Shown in pieces: positions 7,944-16,910 of a stretch of DNA of 64,000 nt; positions within the stretch are counted from its first letter, which is position 1, and each line of letters begins with the position of its first letter. Where the stretch lies: NCBI RefSeq assembly GCF_900187445.1, contig NZ_FYEB01000001.1, positions 186,001 to 250,000 of the forward strand. Reading direction: 5' to 3'. Source of the DNA: Pseudomonas sp. Irchel s3b2. Lineage in GTDB: Bacteria > Pseudomonadota > Gammaproteobacteria > Pseudomonadales > Pseudomonadaceae. Both the position numbers and the translations under genes were made by a program. The notes beneath the pieces are model-generated. The model did no database searches, had not been told where the DNA came from, and worked only from the letters and a program-made list of their open reading frames with translations.

Positions 7944-9179
7944 TCAGATAGTGGGGGATAGCGCAGTCGTATGCCAGATCAACACGCGCGTGACGCGATT
8001 GTCTTCCGTCTCCAGAATCTCCAGCCGATAACGCCCGATCTTCAGGCAAACCGCACTGTCCGGAATCGTTTCCAGCGCCTCGGTCACTAACCCGTTGAGG
8101 GTTTTCGGGCCATCGCTGGGCAGGTGCCAGCCAAGGCTTTTGTTCAATTCGCGAATCGACGCCGCACCCTCGATGACCAGGCGACCATCGGCCTGCGGGT
8201 GGATGTGCGGATTATCCAGGCTGTGCTGGCTTTCGAATTCACCGACGATTTCTTCGAGAATGTCTTCCAGGGTCACGATGCCCAGCACTTCTCCGTATTC
8301 GTCGACCACCATGCCCAAACGCCGCTGCTGCTTGTGGAAGTTCAGCAATTGCAGCTGCAGCGGGGTGCTTTCCGGTACGAAATACGGTTCGTGACTGGCT
8401 GCCAGCAGCGCTTCCAGGGTCAGGCTTGAATCCGGCAATAAATGACGGATCTGCCGGGTGTTGAGCACCGCTTCGACCTGGTTGATGTCGCTGTGGAATA
8501 CCGGCAGGCGGGTGCGCCTGTTATGGCGCAATTGTTCGATGATTTCTTCGAGGGGATCGTCCAGATTGATTCCGTCGACGTCACTGCGCGGCACCAGAAT
8601 ATCGTTGACCGTGATGTTATCCAGCGCGTGGATACCTGACAGCGAATGCGGGCGGCCGGCTGCGTGTTCGTGATCGTCGTGCCGATCTGCCGGTGCCTCG
8701 TCCTCGCTTTGCTGCACCACGTTGATTTTGCGGGCGAATGGTCGCATCAACAGTTGGCTGATGGCATTGAGGAGCCAGGCAGCCGGGTAGACGATCTTCA
8801 AGGGTATGCCGAGCAGTGTATTGCCCAGGGCCAGGACGGCATCCGGATAGCGCACGGCAAGGGTGCGCGGCAGGTAGTCGGCGAACACCAGCAGCACCGC
8901 GCTGGCACCGAGGCCGGCAATCCATGGGCCGTTTTGCGCCCAAGTGAAAATCGCCAGCAAGGTGCTGATGACCACCACCAGCGCGCGACACAGGGTGTTG
9001 CAGAGGATCAGGCTGCTGAGTGGGAAACTCAGCTTGGCCACGGGTTTGTCGCTCGAGCGCGAGGCCGTGCGCTGAGCCAGCAATTGCTGTTGTGCAATTT
9101 CGATGGCGGTAAACAGCCCCGACCATAAAATCAGCAGGGCCAGCACCGCGAGCATCGGCCCTATGGGCAAGTCGTCCAT
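7944..9179 (-). CDS. CNNM/CorC-HlyC family CBS-domain membrane protein
   Basis: The 411-residue protein has an N-terminal DUF21/CNNM membrane domain (about residues 1-140, three to four helices) and a Bateman CBS pair (about 185-315; VNDILVPRSDVDGI and VVDEYGEVLGIVTLEDILEE). A C-terminal CorC/HlyC domain follows (about 330-405). These proteins are linked to Mg2+/Co2+ transport or efflux. A His/Asp-rich stretch (ADRHDDHEHAAG) lies between the membrane and CBS parts and could bind metal. The gene is 12 bp downstream of the CcsA-like gene on the same strand, so probably an operon. Confidence 0.92.
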   Translation of the reverse strand: MDDLPIGPMLAVLALLILWSGLFTAIEIAQQQLLAQRTASRSSDKPVAKLSFPLSSLILCNTLCRALVVVISTLLAIFTWAQNGPWIAGLGASAVLLVFADYLPRTLAVRYPDAVLALGNTLLGIPLKIVYPAAWLLNAISQLLMRPFARKINVVQQSEDEAPADRHDDHEHAAGRPHSLSGIHALDNITVNDILVPRSDVDGINLDDPLEEIIEQLRHNRRTRLPVFHSDINQVEAVLNTRQIRHLLPDSSLTLEALLAASHEPYFVPESTPLQLQLLNFHKQQRRLGMVVDEYGEVLGIVTLEDILEEIVGEFESQHSLDNPHIHPQADGRLVIEGAASIRELNKSLGWHLPSDGPKTLNGLVTEALETIPDSAVCLKIGRYRLEILETEDNRVTRVLIWHTTALSPTI

Positions 9180-9191
9180 TAATGCCGCCCG

Positions 9192-10004
9192 TCAGATATG
9201 CAGAATGTATTCGCGGACCAGCTTGCTGCCGAAGTACGCCAGCATCAGCAGGCAAAAACCGGCAAGGGTCCAGCGAATGGCTTTGTGTCCGCGCCAGCCG
9301 AGGCGGTTACGCCCCCAAAGCAGCACGCTGAACACGATCCAGGCCAGGCACGCCAGCAGGGTTTTATGCACCAAGTGCTGGGCGAACAGGTTCTCGACGA
9401 ACAGCCAGCCGGAGATCAGCGACAGTGACAGCAGGCTCCAGCCGGCCCAGAGGAAACCAAACAGCAGACTTTCCATGGTTTGCAATGGCGGGAAATTCTT
9501 GATCAGCCCGGACGGATGCTTGTGTTTGAGCTGATGGTCCTGAACCAGCAGCAGCAAAGCCTGGAACACCGCGATGGTGAACATGCCGTAAGCGAGGATC
9601 GACAAGAGGATGTGGGCGAGGATGCCTGGCTCTTCGTCAATGATCTGCACTGTGCCGGCGGGGGCGAACTGTGCCAGCAGCACGGTGGCGGCGCCCAGCG
9701 GGAACAGCAATAGCAGCAGGTTTTCCACCGGAATCCGCGAGCAGGCCAGCAGGGTCAGGGCAATAACCGCCGCGGCAATCAGGCTGGCGGCGCTGAAAAA
9801 GTCCAGGGCCAGGCCGATCGGTGTCAGCAGATAGGTAAGCAGGCTGGCGCTGTGGGCCAGCAAGGCCAGCACGCCGAGCGTGACCAGCAGGCGCTTGTTC
9901 GCCTTGGCGCCGGTGGCCAGACGAGTGCCTTGATAGAGGGTCGCAGCGGCATATAAGCAGGCGGCGGCGAGGGTGGTAAGCAAACTGGGTGACAAGGGGA
10001 GCAT
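9192..10004 (-). CDS. CcsA/YpjD-type cytochrome c assembly family membrane protein
   Basis: The 270-residue protein has eight predicted helices and belongs to the CcmC/CcsA-like 'cytochrome c assembly' family, with conserved histidines near AHILLSILAYGMFTIAVFQ and FAQHLVHKTLLACLAWIVF. The start MLPLSPSLLTTLAAACLY is chosen; an upstream in-frame extension is hydrophilic and overlaps the ffh promoter region. Gram-negative homologues sit next to ffh in many genomes, divergently transcribed as here. Function is not established; it may be unrelated to haem delivery. Confidence 0.87.
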   Translation of the reverse strand: MLPLSPSLLTTLAAACLYAAATLYQGTRLATGAKANKRLLVTLGVLALLAHSASLLTYLLTPIGLALDFFSAASLIAAAVIALTLLACSRIPVENLLLLLFPLGAATVLLAQFAPAGTVQIIDEEPGILAHILLSILAYGMFTIAVFQALLLLVQDHQLKHKHPSGLIKNFPPLQTMESLLFGFLWAGWSLLSLSLISGWLFVENLFAQHLVHKTLLACLAWIVFSVLLWGRNRLGWRGHKAIRWTLAGFCLLMLAYFGSKLVREYILHI

Positions 10005-10111
10005 AAATCCTGTTAGGCAAGCCCGAAAGGCGCTGAGTTTGGCATAGAACCCCCACAGCACGAAAGACCATGCAACCTGACGGCGAGGTGTCCGCCAGAC
10101 GCAGTCTTCGC

Positions 10112-10117
10112 TATAAT
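10112..10117 (+). promoter_or_regulatory. Probable -10 element of the ffh promoter
   Basis: TATAAT matches the sigma-70 -10 consensus exactly, about 98 bp before the ffh start codon. No clear -35 is visible at the expected spacing (GTGTCC region). Confidence 0.4.
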
Positions 10118-10214
10118 CCGCGACCTGCCCACGCCGCAGGCTCGCCGAGCACATGTTTATTCCGGTCTGGGCCGCCATTATCCCGGTCTACACAGGGCCT
10201 GAAAGGATCGCGCA

Positions 10215-11591
10215 ATGTTTGAAAACTTAACCGACCGTCTCTCGCAGACGCTGCGCCATGTCACCGGCAAGGCCAAGCTGACCGAGGACAACATCAAAGA
10301 CACCCTGCGCGAAGTTCGCATGGCGTTACTCGAAGCCGACGTCGCCCTGCCGGTGGTCAAGGACTTCGTCAATTCGGTCAAGGAGCGCGCTGTCGGCACC
10401 GAGGTGTCGCGCAGCCTGACGCCGGGCCAGGCCTTCGTGAAAATCGTCCAGGCCGAACTCGAAAGCCTGATGGGTGCGGCCAACGAAGACTTGAACCTCA
10501 GCGCCGTTCCTCCTGCTGTCGTATTGATGGCAGGTTTGCAGGGCGCGGGTAAAACCACCACCGCCGGCAAACTGGCGCGCTTCCTTAAAGAGCGCAAGAA
10601 GAAGTCGGTCATGGTCGTGTCCGCGGACGTTTACCGTCCGGCGGCGATCAAGCAGCTGGAAACCCTGGCCAACGACATCGGCGTGACGTTCTTTCCGTCC
10701 GACCTTAGCCAGAAACCGGTCGACATCGCACAAGCGGCTATTAAAGAAGCCAAACTGAAATTCATCGACGTGGTCATCGTCGATACCGCTGGTCGTCTGC
10801 ACATCGACGAAGAGATGATGGGCGAGATCAAGGCGTTGCATGCCGCGATCAACCCGGTCGAAACCCTGTTCGTGGTCGACGCCATGACCGGCCAGGACGC
10901 CGCCAACACGGCCAAGGCCTTTGGCGATGCGCTGCCGCTGACCGGTGTGATCCTGACCAAGGTCGACGGCGATGCCCGTGGCGGTGCCGCGCTGTCGGTG
11001 CGAGCCATCACCGGCAAGCCGATCAAGTTCATCGGTATGGGCGAGAAGACCGAAGCGCTCGAACCGTTCCATCCTGAGCGTATCGCTTCGCGCATCCTCG
11101 GCATGGGCGACGTGCTCAGTCTGATCGAGCAAGCCGAACAGACCCTCGACAAAGACAAGGCCGATAAACTGGCCAAGAAGCTGAAGAAGGGCAAGGGCTT
11201 CGATCTCGAAGACTTCCGCGATCAGTTGCAACAGATGAAGAACATGGGCGGCCTCGGCGGCCTCATGGACAAACTGCCGAACATCGGCGGCGTGAATCTG
11301 GCGCAGATGGGCAACGCCCAGGGCGCGGCAGAGAAGCAGTTCAAGCAGATGGAAGCCATCATCAATTCCATGACCCCGGCCGAGCGCCGCGACCCTGAGC
11401 TGATCAGCGGTTCGCGTAAGCGCCGGATCGCCATGGGTTCCGGCACCCAGGTGCAGGACATCGGTCGCTTGATCAAGCAGCACAAGCAGATGCAGAAGAT
11501 GATGAAGAAATTCTCCGCGAAAGGCGGAATGGCCAAAATGATGCGCGGCATGGGCGGTATGTTGCCCGGCGGCGGCATGCCCAAGATGTAA
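10215..11591 (+). CDS. ffh: Signal recognition particle protein Ffh (SRP54)
   Basis: The 458-residue GTPase binds 4.5S RNA and signal peptides for co-translational targeting to SecYEG. Domains are visible in order: the N four-helix bundle (1-90), the G domain with P-loop GLQGAGKTTTAGKL (about 105-118), DTAGR, TKVDGDARGG, and the methionine-rich M domain (about 300-458) ending in GMGGMLPGGGMPKM. Length is typical (E. coli 453). It has its own promoter region and lies upstream of rpsP, a common proteobacterial order. Confidence 0.98.
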   Translation: MFENLTDRLSQTLRHVTGKAKLTEDNIKDTLREVRMALLEADVALPVVKDFVNSVKERAVGTEVSRSLTPGQAFVKIVQAELESLMGAANEDLNLSAVPPAVVLMAGLQGAGKTTTAGKLARFLKERKKKSVMVVSADVYRPAAIKQLETLANDIGVTFFPSDLSQKPVDIAQAAIKEAKLKFIDVVIVDTAGRLHIDEEMMGEIKALHAAINPVETLFVVDAMTGQDAANTAKAFGDALPLTGVILTKVDGDARGGAALSVRAITGKPIKFIGMGEKTEALEPFHPERIASRILGMGDVLSLIEQAEQTLDKDKADKLAKKLKKGKGFDLEDFRDQLQQMKNMGGLGGLMDKLPNIGGVNLAQMGNAQGAAEKQFKQMEAIINSMTPAERRDPELISGSRKRRIAMGSGTQVQDIGRLIKQHKQMQKMMKKFSAKGGMAKMMRGMGGMLPGGGMPKM

Positions 11592-11740
11592 AAGATTCGC
11601 GCCGGCAGTGATGTCGGCGCTATCCACGGCAACGTGGATTTTCCAGCAAACCCGCCATTGGCGGGAGCTGACTTGCCGTTTTAACCGACGGCTCTATAGC
11701 AAATCTGGATGGCGGCCGATAGGCCGCCGGAAAAAGACAT

Positions 11741-11768
11741 TTGCAAAAGTCCGGATATTCCTTAGAAT
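11741..11768 (+). promoter_or_regulatory. Probable sigma-70 promoter of the rpsP-rimM-trmD-rplS operon
   Basis: TTGCAA (11741-11746) and TAGAAT (11763-11768) are spaced by 16 bp, 72 bp before the rpsP start. A GGCGGCC-GATA-GGCCGCC hairpin at 11711-11728 lies just upstream; it is not followed by a T-tract on this strand. Confidence 0.55.
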
Positions 11769-11840
11769 ATGCGGCCTTTCGGGCACCTATGCCCGCTGTG
11801 CCTTTAGATTTGCAGCACCGACTACAGGAACGATGTTCAC

Positions 11841-12092
11841 ATGCTAACAATCCGTCTTGCCCTTGGCGGCTCCAAAAAGCGCCCGTTTTACCACTTGACC
11901 GTAACCGACAGCCGCAACCCGCGCGACGGTTCGCACAAGGAACAGGTTGGTTTCTTCAACCCTGTTGCTCGTGGTCAAGAAGTTCGTCTGTCCGTGAACC
12001 AAGAGCGCGTAGCCTACTGGCTGAGCGTTGGTGCACAACCTTCTGAGCGCGTTGCTCAGTTGTTGAAGGAATCTGCCAAGGCTGCGGCCTGA
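11841..12092 (+). CDS. rpsP: 30S ribosomal protein S16
   Basis: The 83-residue protein ([19 protein letters not shown]) is bS16, needed for assembly of the 5' domain of the 30S subunit. Length matches the family (E. coli 82). The motifs [17 protein letters not shown] and [14 protein letters not shown] are fully conserved. It is the first gene of the classic rpsP-rimM-trmD-rplS operon and is 5 bp from rimM. Confidence 0.98.
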   Translation: MLTIRLALGGSKKRPFYHLTVTDSRNPRDGSHKEQVGFFNPVARGQEVRLSVNQERVAYWLSVGAQPSERVAQLLKESAKAAA

Positions 12093-12097
12093 GCAAT

Positions 12098-12634
12098 ATG
12101 AACGCGACGCCAGCTGTTGCCGATGATTTGATCGTTATTGGCAAAATTTATTCTGTTCATGGCGTTCGCGGCGAGGTGAAGGTGTATTCCTTTACTGATC
12201 CGACTGAAAACCTGTTGCAGTACAAAACCTGGACGCTCAAGCGTGAAGGCAATGTGAAACAGGTCGAGCTGGTCAGCGGACGTGGGAACGACAAGTTCCT
12301 GGTCGCAAAGCTCAAGGGTCTCGATGATCGTGAAGAAGCACGTCTTCTGGCCGGTTATGAGATCTGTGTGCCGCGCAACCTGTTCCCTGAATTGACCGAT
12401 GGCGAGTACTACTGGTACCAGCTGGAAGGTCTGAAGGTTATTGATCAGCTCGGGCAATTGCTCGGGAAAATCGATCATCTTCTGGAAACCGGCGCCAATG
12501 ATGTAATGGTGGTCAAGCCTTGCGCTGGCAGCCTGGATGATCGCGAACGCCTGTTGCCCTATACGGAGCAATGCGTGTTGGCTGTCGACCTGGTCGCAGG
12601 CGAGATGAAGGTGGAATGGGATGCGGGCTTCTAA
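12098..12634 (+). CDS. rimM: Ribosome maturation factor RimM
   Basis: The 178-residue protein has the N-terminal RimM beta-barrel ([20 protein letters not shown]) and a C-terminal PRC-barrel ([14 protein letters not shown]). It binds uS19 during 30S head maturation. It sits between rpsP and trmD, with only 2 bp to the GTG start of trmD, consistent with translational coupling. Confidence 0.97.
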   Translation: MNATPAVADDLIVIGKIYSVHGVRGEVKVYSFTDPTENLLQYKTWTLKREGNVKQVELVSGRGNDKFLVAKLKGLDDREEARLLAGYEICVPRNLFPELTDGEYYWYQLEGLKVIDQLGQLLGKIDHLLETGANDVMVVKPCAGSLDDRERLLPYTEQCVLAVDLVAGEMKVEWDAGF

Positions 12635-12636
12635 AC

Positions 12637-13389
12637 GTGGCTAACCTGCGCGTAGAAGTGATCAGTTTGTTTCCCGAGATGTTCTCCGCCATCAGCGAGT
12701 ACGGCATCACCAGTCGGGCGGTGAAGCAGGGGCTGTTGCAGCTTACCTGTTGGAATCCGCGAGACTACACGACGGATCGACATCACACTGTGGATGATCG
12801 CCCATTTGGCGGTGGTCCGGGCATGGTGATGAAGATCAAGCCCCTGGAAGATGCGTTGGTTCAGGCCAAGGCAGCAGCCGGGGAGGCGGCGAAGGTAATT
12901 TACCTGTCCCCCCAAGGCCGTCAACTGACTCAGTCGGCGGTGCGCGAGTTGGCGAATCTGGATGCATTGATCCTGATTGCCGGCCGCTATGAAGGCATTG
13001 ACGAGCGTTTTATTGATGCTCATGTCGATGAAGAGTGGTCGATTGGCGACTATGTACTGTCTGGCGGCGAGCTGCCGGCGATGGTCCTGATCGATGCGGT
13101 TACACGACTGCTGCCTGGAGCTTTAGGGCATGCGGACTCCGCCGAGGAAGATTCCTTTACGGATGGTTTGCTGGATTGCCCGCACTACACCCGACCGGAG
13201 GTGTATGCGGATCAGCGTGTTCCCGACGTATTGCTAAGTGGCAATCACGCGCATATCCGGCGTTGGCGTTTACAGCAGTCCCTTGGTAGGACCTTTGAAC
13301 GACGCGCCGATCTTCTGGAAAGCCGCTCGCTTTCTGGAGAAGAGAAGAAGCTGCTCGAGGAATACATCCGCGAGCGGGACGATAGTTAA
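12637..13389 (+). CDS. trmD: tRNA (guanine-N1)-methyltransferase
   Basis: The 250-residue SPOUT-family enzyme makes m1G37 in tRNAs, preventing +1 frameshifting. The knot and AdoMet site are visible ([40 protein letters not shown]), as is [12 protein letters not shown] near the N terminus. A GTG start at 12637 ([16 protein letters not shown]) is preferred: an upstream in-frame ATG at 12571 would lie deep inside rimM and add residues not typical of TrmD. Confidence 0.96.
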   Translation: MANLRVEVISLFPEMFSAISEYGITSRAVKQGLLQLTCWNPRDYTTDRHHTVDDRPFGGGPGMVMKIKPLEDALVQAKAAAGEAAKVIYLSPQGRQLTQSAVRELANLDALILIAGRYEGIDERFIDAHVDEEWSIGDYVLSGGELPAMVLIDAVTRLLPGALGHADSAEEDSFTDGLLDCPHYTRPEVYADQRVPDVLLSGNHAHIRRWRLQQSLGRTFERRADLLESRSLSGEEKKLLEEYIRERDDS

Positions 13390-13434
13390 CAACGTATCGA
13401 TGGTAGATCCGATGATTTACCTTAGGAGCACAGC

Positions 13435-13785
13435 ATGACTAACAAAATCATCCTTGCACTCGAAGCAGAGCAGATGACCAAAGAGATCCCTACCTTTGCC
13501 CCGGGCGACACCATTGTCGTTCAGGTGAAAGTGAAGGAAGGCGATCGTTCGCGTCTGCAAGCGTTCGAAGGCGTCGTTATCGCCAAGCGTAACCGCGGCG
13601 TAAACAGTGCTTTCACCGTTCGTAAAATCTCCAACGGTGTTGGTGTAGAGCGTACTTTCCAGACCTACAGCCCGCAAATCGACAGCATGGCCGTCAAGCG
13701 TCGCGGTGACGTACGTAAAGCCAAGCTGTACTACCTGCGTGACCTGTCCGGTAAAGCAGCTCGCATCAAGGAAAAACTGGCTTAA
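13435..13785 (+). CDS. rplS: 50S ribosomal protein L19
   Basis: The 116-residue bL19 lies at the 30S-50S interface. Conserved motifs include [33 protein letters not shown] and [17 protein letters not shown]. It is the last gene of the rpsP operon, followed by a terminator hairpin about 50 bp downstream. A good Shine-Dalgarno (TTAGGAG) precedes the ATG. Confidence 0.98.
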
Positions 13786-13836
13786 GTCCAGCTTCCGATG
13801 CCGAAACGCCGGCCTGTTCAGGCTGGCGATTCAAGA

Positions 13837-13870
13837 AAATGCCTCGTATCGAAAGATACGGGGCATTTTT
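13837..13870 (+). terminator. Rho-independent terminator after rplS
   Basis: AATGCCTCGTATC-GAAA-GATACGGGGCATT forms a strong stem with a GAAA tetraloop and a following T5 run. It ends the ribosomal operon. Confidence 0.85.
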
Positions 13871-13888
13871 CGTTATGGTGGGGAACCT

Positions 13889-13913
13889 GTAGGAGCGAGC
13901 GGTGCGGCGATCC
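13889..13913. repeat. Solitary REP remnant (family A)
   Basis: GTAGGAGCGAGCGGTGCGGC plus GATCC is a single diverged REP arm without its partner, between the rplS and suhB terminators. Confidence 0.5.
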
Positions 13914-13954
13914 CGCAGGGATTGTGCGACGTTGGGGTTTTTTCTGCGCAAAAA

Positions 13955-13980
13955 AACGCCCCGAACAAGTCGGGGCGTTT
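13955..13980 (-). terminator. Rho-independent terminator after suhB
   Basis: Read on the minus strand, AAACGCCCCGACTTGTTCGG continuing to GGGCGTT, then a T7 tract, forms a stem of nine or more base pairs. It lies 20 bp after the suhB stop codon. Confidence 0.85.
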
Positions 13981-13999
13981 TCTTGAGGTGCTTTTGCTT

Positions 14000-14818
14000 T
14001 TAGCGCTTCAGCGAAGCTGGCAGGTGCGGCTGGATCGCCGTCAATACTGCCTTGAAGCACTTGGTGTTGCCGGCAACGATGTGGCCTTTCTCAAGGAAGT
14101 CGTGACCGCCGGTGAAGTCGCTCACCAAGCCGCCTGCTTCCTGGATCAGCAGGGCGCCTGCAGCCATGTCCCACTCGGACAGGCCTGATTCCCAGAAAGC
14201 GTCGAAGCGGCCAGCGGCAACGTAGGCCAGGTCCAGACTCGCTGCGCCAGCGCGGCGGATGCCGGCGGTCTGGCCAACCAGGGCGCGGAACATGCCCAGG
14301 TAGTTGTCGAGGTTGTCCATCTGGTCGTCACGGAACGGGAAGCCGGTACCCAGCAGGGCGCCGTCCAGGCTGGTGCGGCCGCTGACGCGCAGGCGGCGAC
14401 CGTTCAGTTGGGCGCCACGGCCGCGGCTGGCGGTGAATTCTTCCTGGCGAACCGGGTCCAGAACAACGGCGTGTTCCAGGCGGCCACGGTATTTGCAGGC
14501 GATGCTGACGGCGAAGTGAGGAATGCCGCGCAGGAAGTTGGTGGTGCCATCCAGTGGGTCGATGATCCACAGGTATTCTTCGCCTTCGATGCCGTTACCG
14601 GCGTGCATGCCGGTTTCTTCACCCATGATCGAGTGATTCGGGTAAGCCTTGCGCAGTGCGTCGACGATTTTCTGTTCGGCGGCGCGATCCACCTCGGATA
14701 CGTAATCCTTGGCGTCTTTTTCGTCGACCTTGATGGTATCCAGGCGCTCGATGGAGCGGAAAATCAATTCACTGGCGCTGCGGGCGGCGCGCAGCGCGAT
14801 ATTCAGCATGGGCTGCAT
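14000..14818 (-). CDS. suhB: Inositol monophosphatase family protein SuhB
   Basis: The 272-residue Mg2+-dependent phosphatase carries the family motifs GEE (MGEETG, about 65), DPLDGTTNF (about 85-93) and SEWDMAAGALLIQEAGG (about 215-231). In gammaproteobacteria SuhB also joins the rRNA antitermination complex with NusA/NusB, and in Pseudomonas it affects virulence regulation. Length is close to E. coli SuhB (267). It is divergent from trmJ, with a MITE-like inverted repeat between them. Confidence 0.96.
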   Translation of the reverse strand: MQPMLNIALRAARSASELIFRSIERLDTIKVDEKDAKDYVSEVDRAAEQKIVDALRKAYPNHSIMGEETGMHAGNGIEGEEYLWIIDPLDGTTNFLRGIPHFAVSIACKYRGRLEHAVVLDPVRQEEFTASRGRGAQLNGRRLRVSGRTSLDGALLGTGFPFRDDQMDNLDNYLGMFRALVGQTAGIRRAGAASLDLAYVAAGRFDAFWESGLSEWDMAAGALLIQEAGGLVSDFTGGHDFLEKGHIVAGNTKCFKAVLTAIQPHLPASLKR

Positions 14819-14912
14819 GGATGTGTCACCTAAGGTTGTTAAAGAAAGCCGGGCATTCTATCAGAAAGTTTCTACAGGAGAAGGTCGGTGTTCGCTTTCA
14901 TGGCTTAACGGT

Positions 14913-15070
14913 GTGTCCCGTCTCGGAAATGCACTCACATTTTGATGAGTGCTCAATGTTGGCAGGCAAGGCGCCGCGCCGACTCATAGCTCGCTATAGG
15001 GGGAAGCGGCAACGCAACACGCCACATTGAGCGCCGTCAAAAGTGAACAGTTATTTTTGAGGCGGGACAC
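14913..15070. mobile_element. 158-bp MITE-like inverted repeat between suhB and trmJ
   Basis: The whole segment is a long imperfect palindrome with two 78-bp arms around a 2-bp centre. The ends are GTGTCCCG(T/C)CTC and its complement GAGGCGGGACAC. An inner block GCTCAATGT is mirrored as ACATTGAGC, and the tip is ATAGC-TC-GCTAT. It holds no ORF. It has the form of a miniature transposable element or a large RNA hairpin. It fills most of the 304-bp gap and its right end is 52 bp before the proposed trmJ start. It matches none of the other three repeat families here, and no target-site duplication is obvious. Confidence 0.6.
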
Positions 15071-15122
15071 CATGGAGCGCTGTAAGATTCGGCTCCCTTT
15101 ATTGTGTTCGAGAGCGCCTCCC

Positions 15123-15893
15123 TTGCTGCAAAACATTCGTGTCGTCCTGGTCAATACCAGTCACCCCGGGAATATCGGCGGTGCTGCGCGTGCCATGAAG
15201 AACATGGGCCTGTCGCGGCTGGTGCTGGTCGAACCGCGGTTGTTCCCGCATCACGAGGCTGATGCGCGTGCGTCCGGTGCCGGTGACATTCTTGAAAACG
15301 CTCAAGTCGTCGCCACCCTGGAAGATGCCTTGGTCGGCTGCAATCTGGTGCTCGGTACCAGTGCTCGCGATCGTCGCATTCCCTGGCCGTTGCTCGATCC
15401 CCGTGAATGCGGTGTGAAGGTGGTCGAGGAAGCGGAGCAGGGTGCCGAGATCGCATTGGTGTTCGGTCGTGAAGACTCCGGCCTGACCAACGAAGAGCTG
15501 CAGCGATGTCATTATCACGTGCACATCCCATCAGATCCTGAGTTCAGTTCGCTGAACCTTGGGGCGGCGGTGCAGGTGTTGAGCTATGAAGTGCGTATGT
15601 CCTGGTTGGCGGCTGTAGGTCAGCCGAGCAAGGTCGAGAAGGATGAAGTGGCGTCCACCAAGAGTGGTGAGCTGGCGACCATGGATGAGCTGGAGCGATT
15701 CTATGAGCACCTGGAGCAGACCCTGGTGACCATCGAATTCCTCGATCCGGAAAAACCACGGCACTTGATGGCGCGTCTGCGCCGGTTGTACGGACGCAGC
15801 TCGGTCAGCCGGGCGGAAATGAATATATTGCGTGGCATCCTCACGGAAACCCAGAAAGCGGCCCGTGGCGAGCTTCTAAAGCGGAAGGATTAA
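15123..15893 (+). CDS. trmJ: tRNA (cytidine/uridine-2'-O-)-methyltransferase TrmJ
   Basis: The 256-residue SpoU/TrmH-type SPOUT enzyme methylates the ribose of nucleotide 32 in tRNAs. Conserved motifs are [20 protein letters not shown] near the N terminus, [16 protein letters not shown] (motif 2) and [18 protein letters not shown] (motif 3). A TTG start at 15123 gives the family's N terminus ([11 protein letters not shown]). An ATG at 15072 in the same frame would add 17 residues and lies just past the inverted repeat. The stop overlaps the start region of cysE, so the two are co-transcribed. Confidence 0.93.
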   Translation: MLQNIRVVLVNTSHPGNIGGAARAMKNMGLSRLVLVEPRLFPHHEADARASGAGDILENAQVVATLEDALVGCNLVLGTSARDRRIPWPLLDPRECGVKVVEEAEQGAEIALVFGREDSGLTNEELQRCHYHVHIPSDPEFSSLNLGAAVQVLSYEVRMSWLAAVGQPSKVEKDEVASTKSGELATMDELERFYEHLEQTLVTIEFLDPEKPRHLMARLRRLYGRSSVSRAEMNILRGILTETQKAARGELLKRKD

Positions 15894-15895
15894 TG

Positions 15896-16672
15896 ATGTT
15901 CGAGCGTTTGCGTGAAGATATCCAAAGTGTTTTCCATCGTGACCCGGCTGCGCGTAATGCTTTTGAGGTTCTGACGTGCTACCCGGGCATGCACGCCATC
16001 TGGATCCATCGCCTGTCGTCAGCGTTGTGGGGCATGGGCTGGAAATGGCTGGCGCGGGTGGTGTCGAACTTCGGTCGCTGGTTGACCGGGATCGAGATTC
16101 ATCCGGGTGCCAAGGTCGGTCGTCGCTTCTTTATCGACCATGGCATGGGCATCGTTATCGGTGAGACCGCCGAGATCGGCAATGACGTTACCCTTTATCA
16201 AGGCGTGACCCTTGGTGGCACCAGTTGGAACAAGGGCAAGCGTCACCCGACTCTGGGGGACGGTGTGGTGGTCGGGGCGGGCGCCAAGGTGCTCGGTCCG
16301 TTTACCGTCGGCGCCGGCGCCAAGGTCGGCTCCAATGCGGTCGTGACCAAAGCGGTTCCGCCGGGGGCTACGGTGGTCGGGATTCCGGGGCGGATCATCG
16401 TCAAATCCGATGAGGAGCAGGACGCCAAGCGCAAGGCCATGGCCGAGAAGATCGGTTTCGATGCCTATGGTGTCGGCGAAGACATGCCGGACCCGGTGGC
16501 TCGAGCCATTAACCAGTTGCTCGATCATCTGCAGGCAGTCGATGGTCGACTTGAAGGGATGTGCGGGGCGCTGAAGGACTTGGGTAGCAATTACTGTGCG
16601 AAAGATCTGCCTGAACTGCGCGAAGAAGACTTTGCCTGTGTGAAGGACAAGGATCAGAGCCAGGCCAGCTAG
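15896..16672 (+). CDS. cysE: Serine O-acetyltransferase
   Basis: The 258-residue protein converts serine to O-acetylserine, the first step of cysteine synthesis. It has an N-terminal helical domain, then left-handed beta-helix repeats with the catalytic His in [18 protein letters not shown] and the [21 protein letters not shown] loop. ATG codons at 15893 and 15896 are both possible; the first overlaps the trmJ stop by one base. Its place directly before the isc operon is meaningful: cysteine is the sulphur source for IscS. Confidence 0.96.
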   Translation: MFERLREDIQSVFHRDPAARNAFEVLTCYPGMHAIWIHRLSSALWGMGWKWLARVVSNFGRWLTGIEIHPGAKVGRRFFIDHGMGIVIGETAEIGNDVTLYQGVTLGGTSWNKGKRHPTLGDGVVVGAGAKVLGPFTVGAGAKVGSNAVVTKAVPPGATVVGIPGRIIVKSDEEQDAKRKAMAEKIGFDAYGVGEDMPDPVARAINQLLDHLQAVDGRLEGMCGALKDLGSNYCAKDLPELREEDFACVKDKDQSQAS

Positions 16673-16686
16673 ACCGTGTCAGCTTC

Positions 16687-16751
16687 TTCGCGGGCAGGCC
16701 TCGCTCCTGCATGGGTGCGCTAATTCTGTAGGAGCGAGGCTTGCCCGCGAA
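16687..16751. repeat. REP-type inverted pair (family A)
   Basis: TTCGCGGGCAGGCCTCGCTC and the inverted copy GTAGGAGCGAGGCTTGCCCG sit 15 bp after the cysE stop codon, separating cysE from the isc promoter. Confidence 0.88.
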
Positions 16752-16846
16752 GAACGATAACGCGCAATTGCTGGCTGTACACGGCCAGCCTTTGTTATGA
16801 TGCGCGCGCTCTTTTGCGGGTAAACCTGAGTAAAGCACTAGGTCTT

Positions 16847-16879
16847 ATAGTTGACTTAAATACTCGGGAATTGCATACT
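16847..16879 (+). promoter_or_regulatory. isc promoter with IscR type 1 operator
   Basis: Bases 16847-16871 read ATAGTTGACT-TAAAT-ACTCGGGAAT. They match the E. coli IscR type 1 consensus (ATASYYGACTRWWWYAGTCRRSTAT) at 22 of 25 positions by eye. The -35 TTGACT (16851-16856) lies inside the site, and CATACT (16874-16879), preceded by TTG, is a likely -10 at 17-bp spacing. Binding of [2Fe-2S]-IscR here would block RNA polymerase, giving autorepression of the operon. Confidence 0.8.
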
Positions 16880-16910
16880 CGCCCCATTCCGAATTCCGTG
16901 GTAATTGTCC

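Noticed and set aside
11711..11728. GGCGGCC-GATA-GGCCGCC hairpin as an ffh terminator
   Set aside because: No T-tract follows on the plus strand; it may still act as a pause or Rho-related structure.
12571..12636. Upstream ATG for trmD inside rimM
   Set aside because: The extra 22 residues are arginine/glycine-rich, out of family, and lie within rimM; GTG 12637 fits better.
15072..15122. Longer trmJ start at ATG 15072
   Set aside because: It adds 17 residues (MERCKIRLPLL...) absent from the family N terminus; the TTG at 15123 gives the usual start. Not fully excluded.
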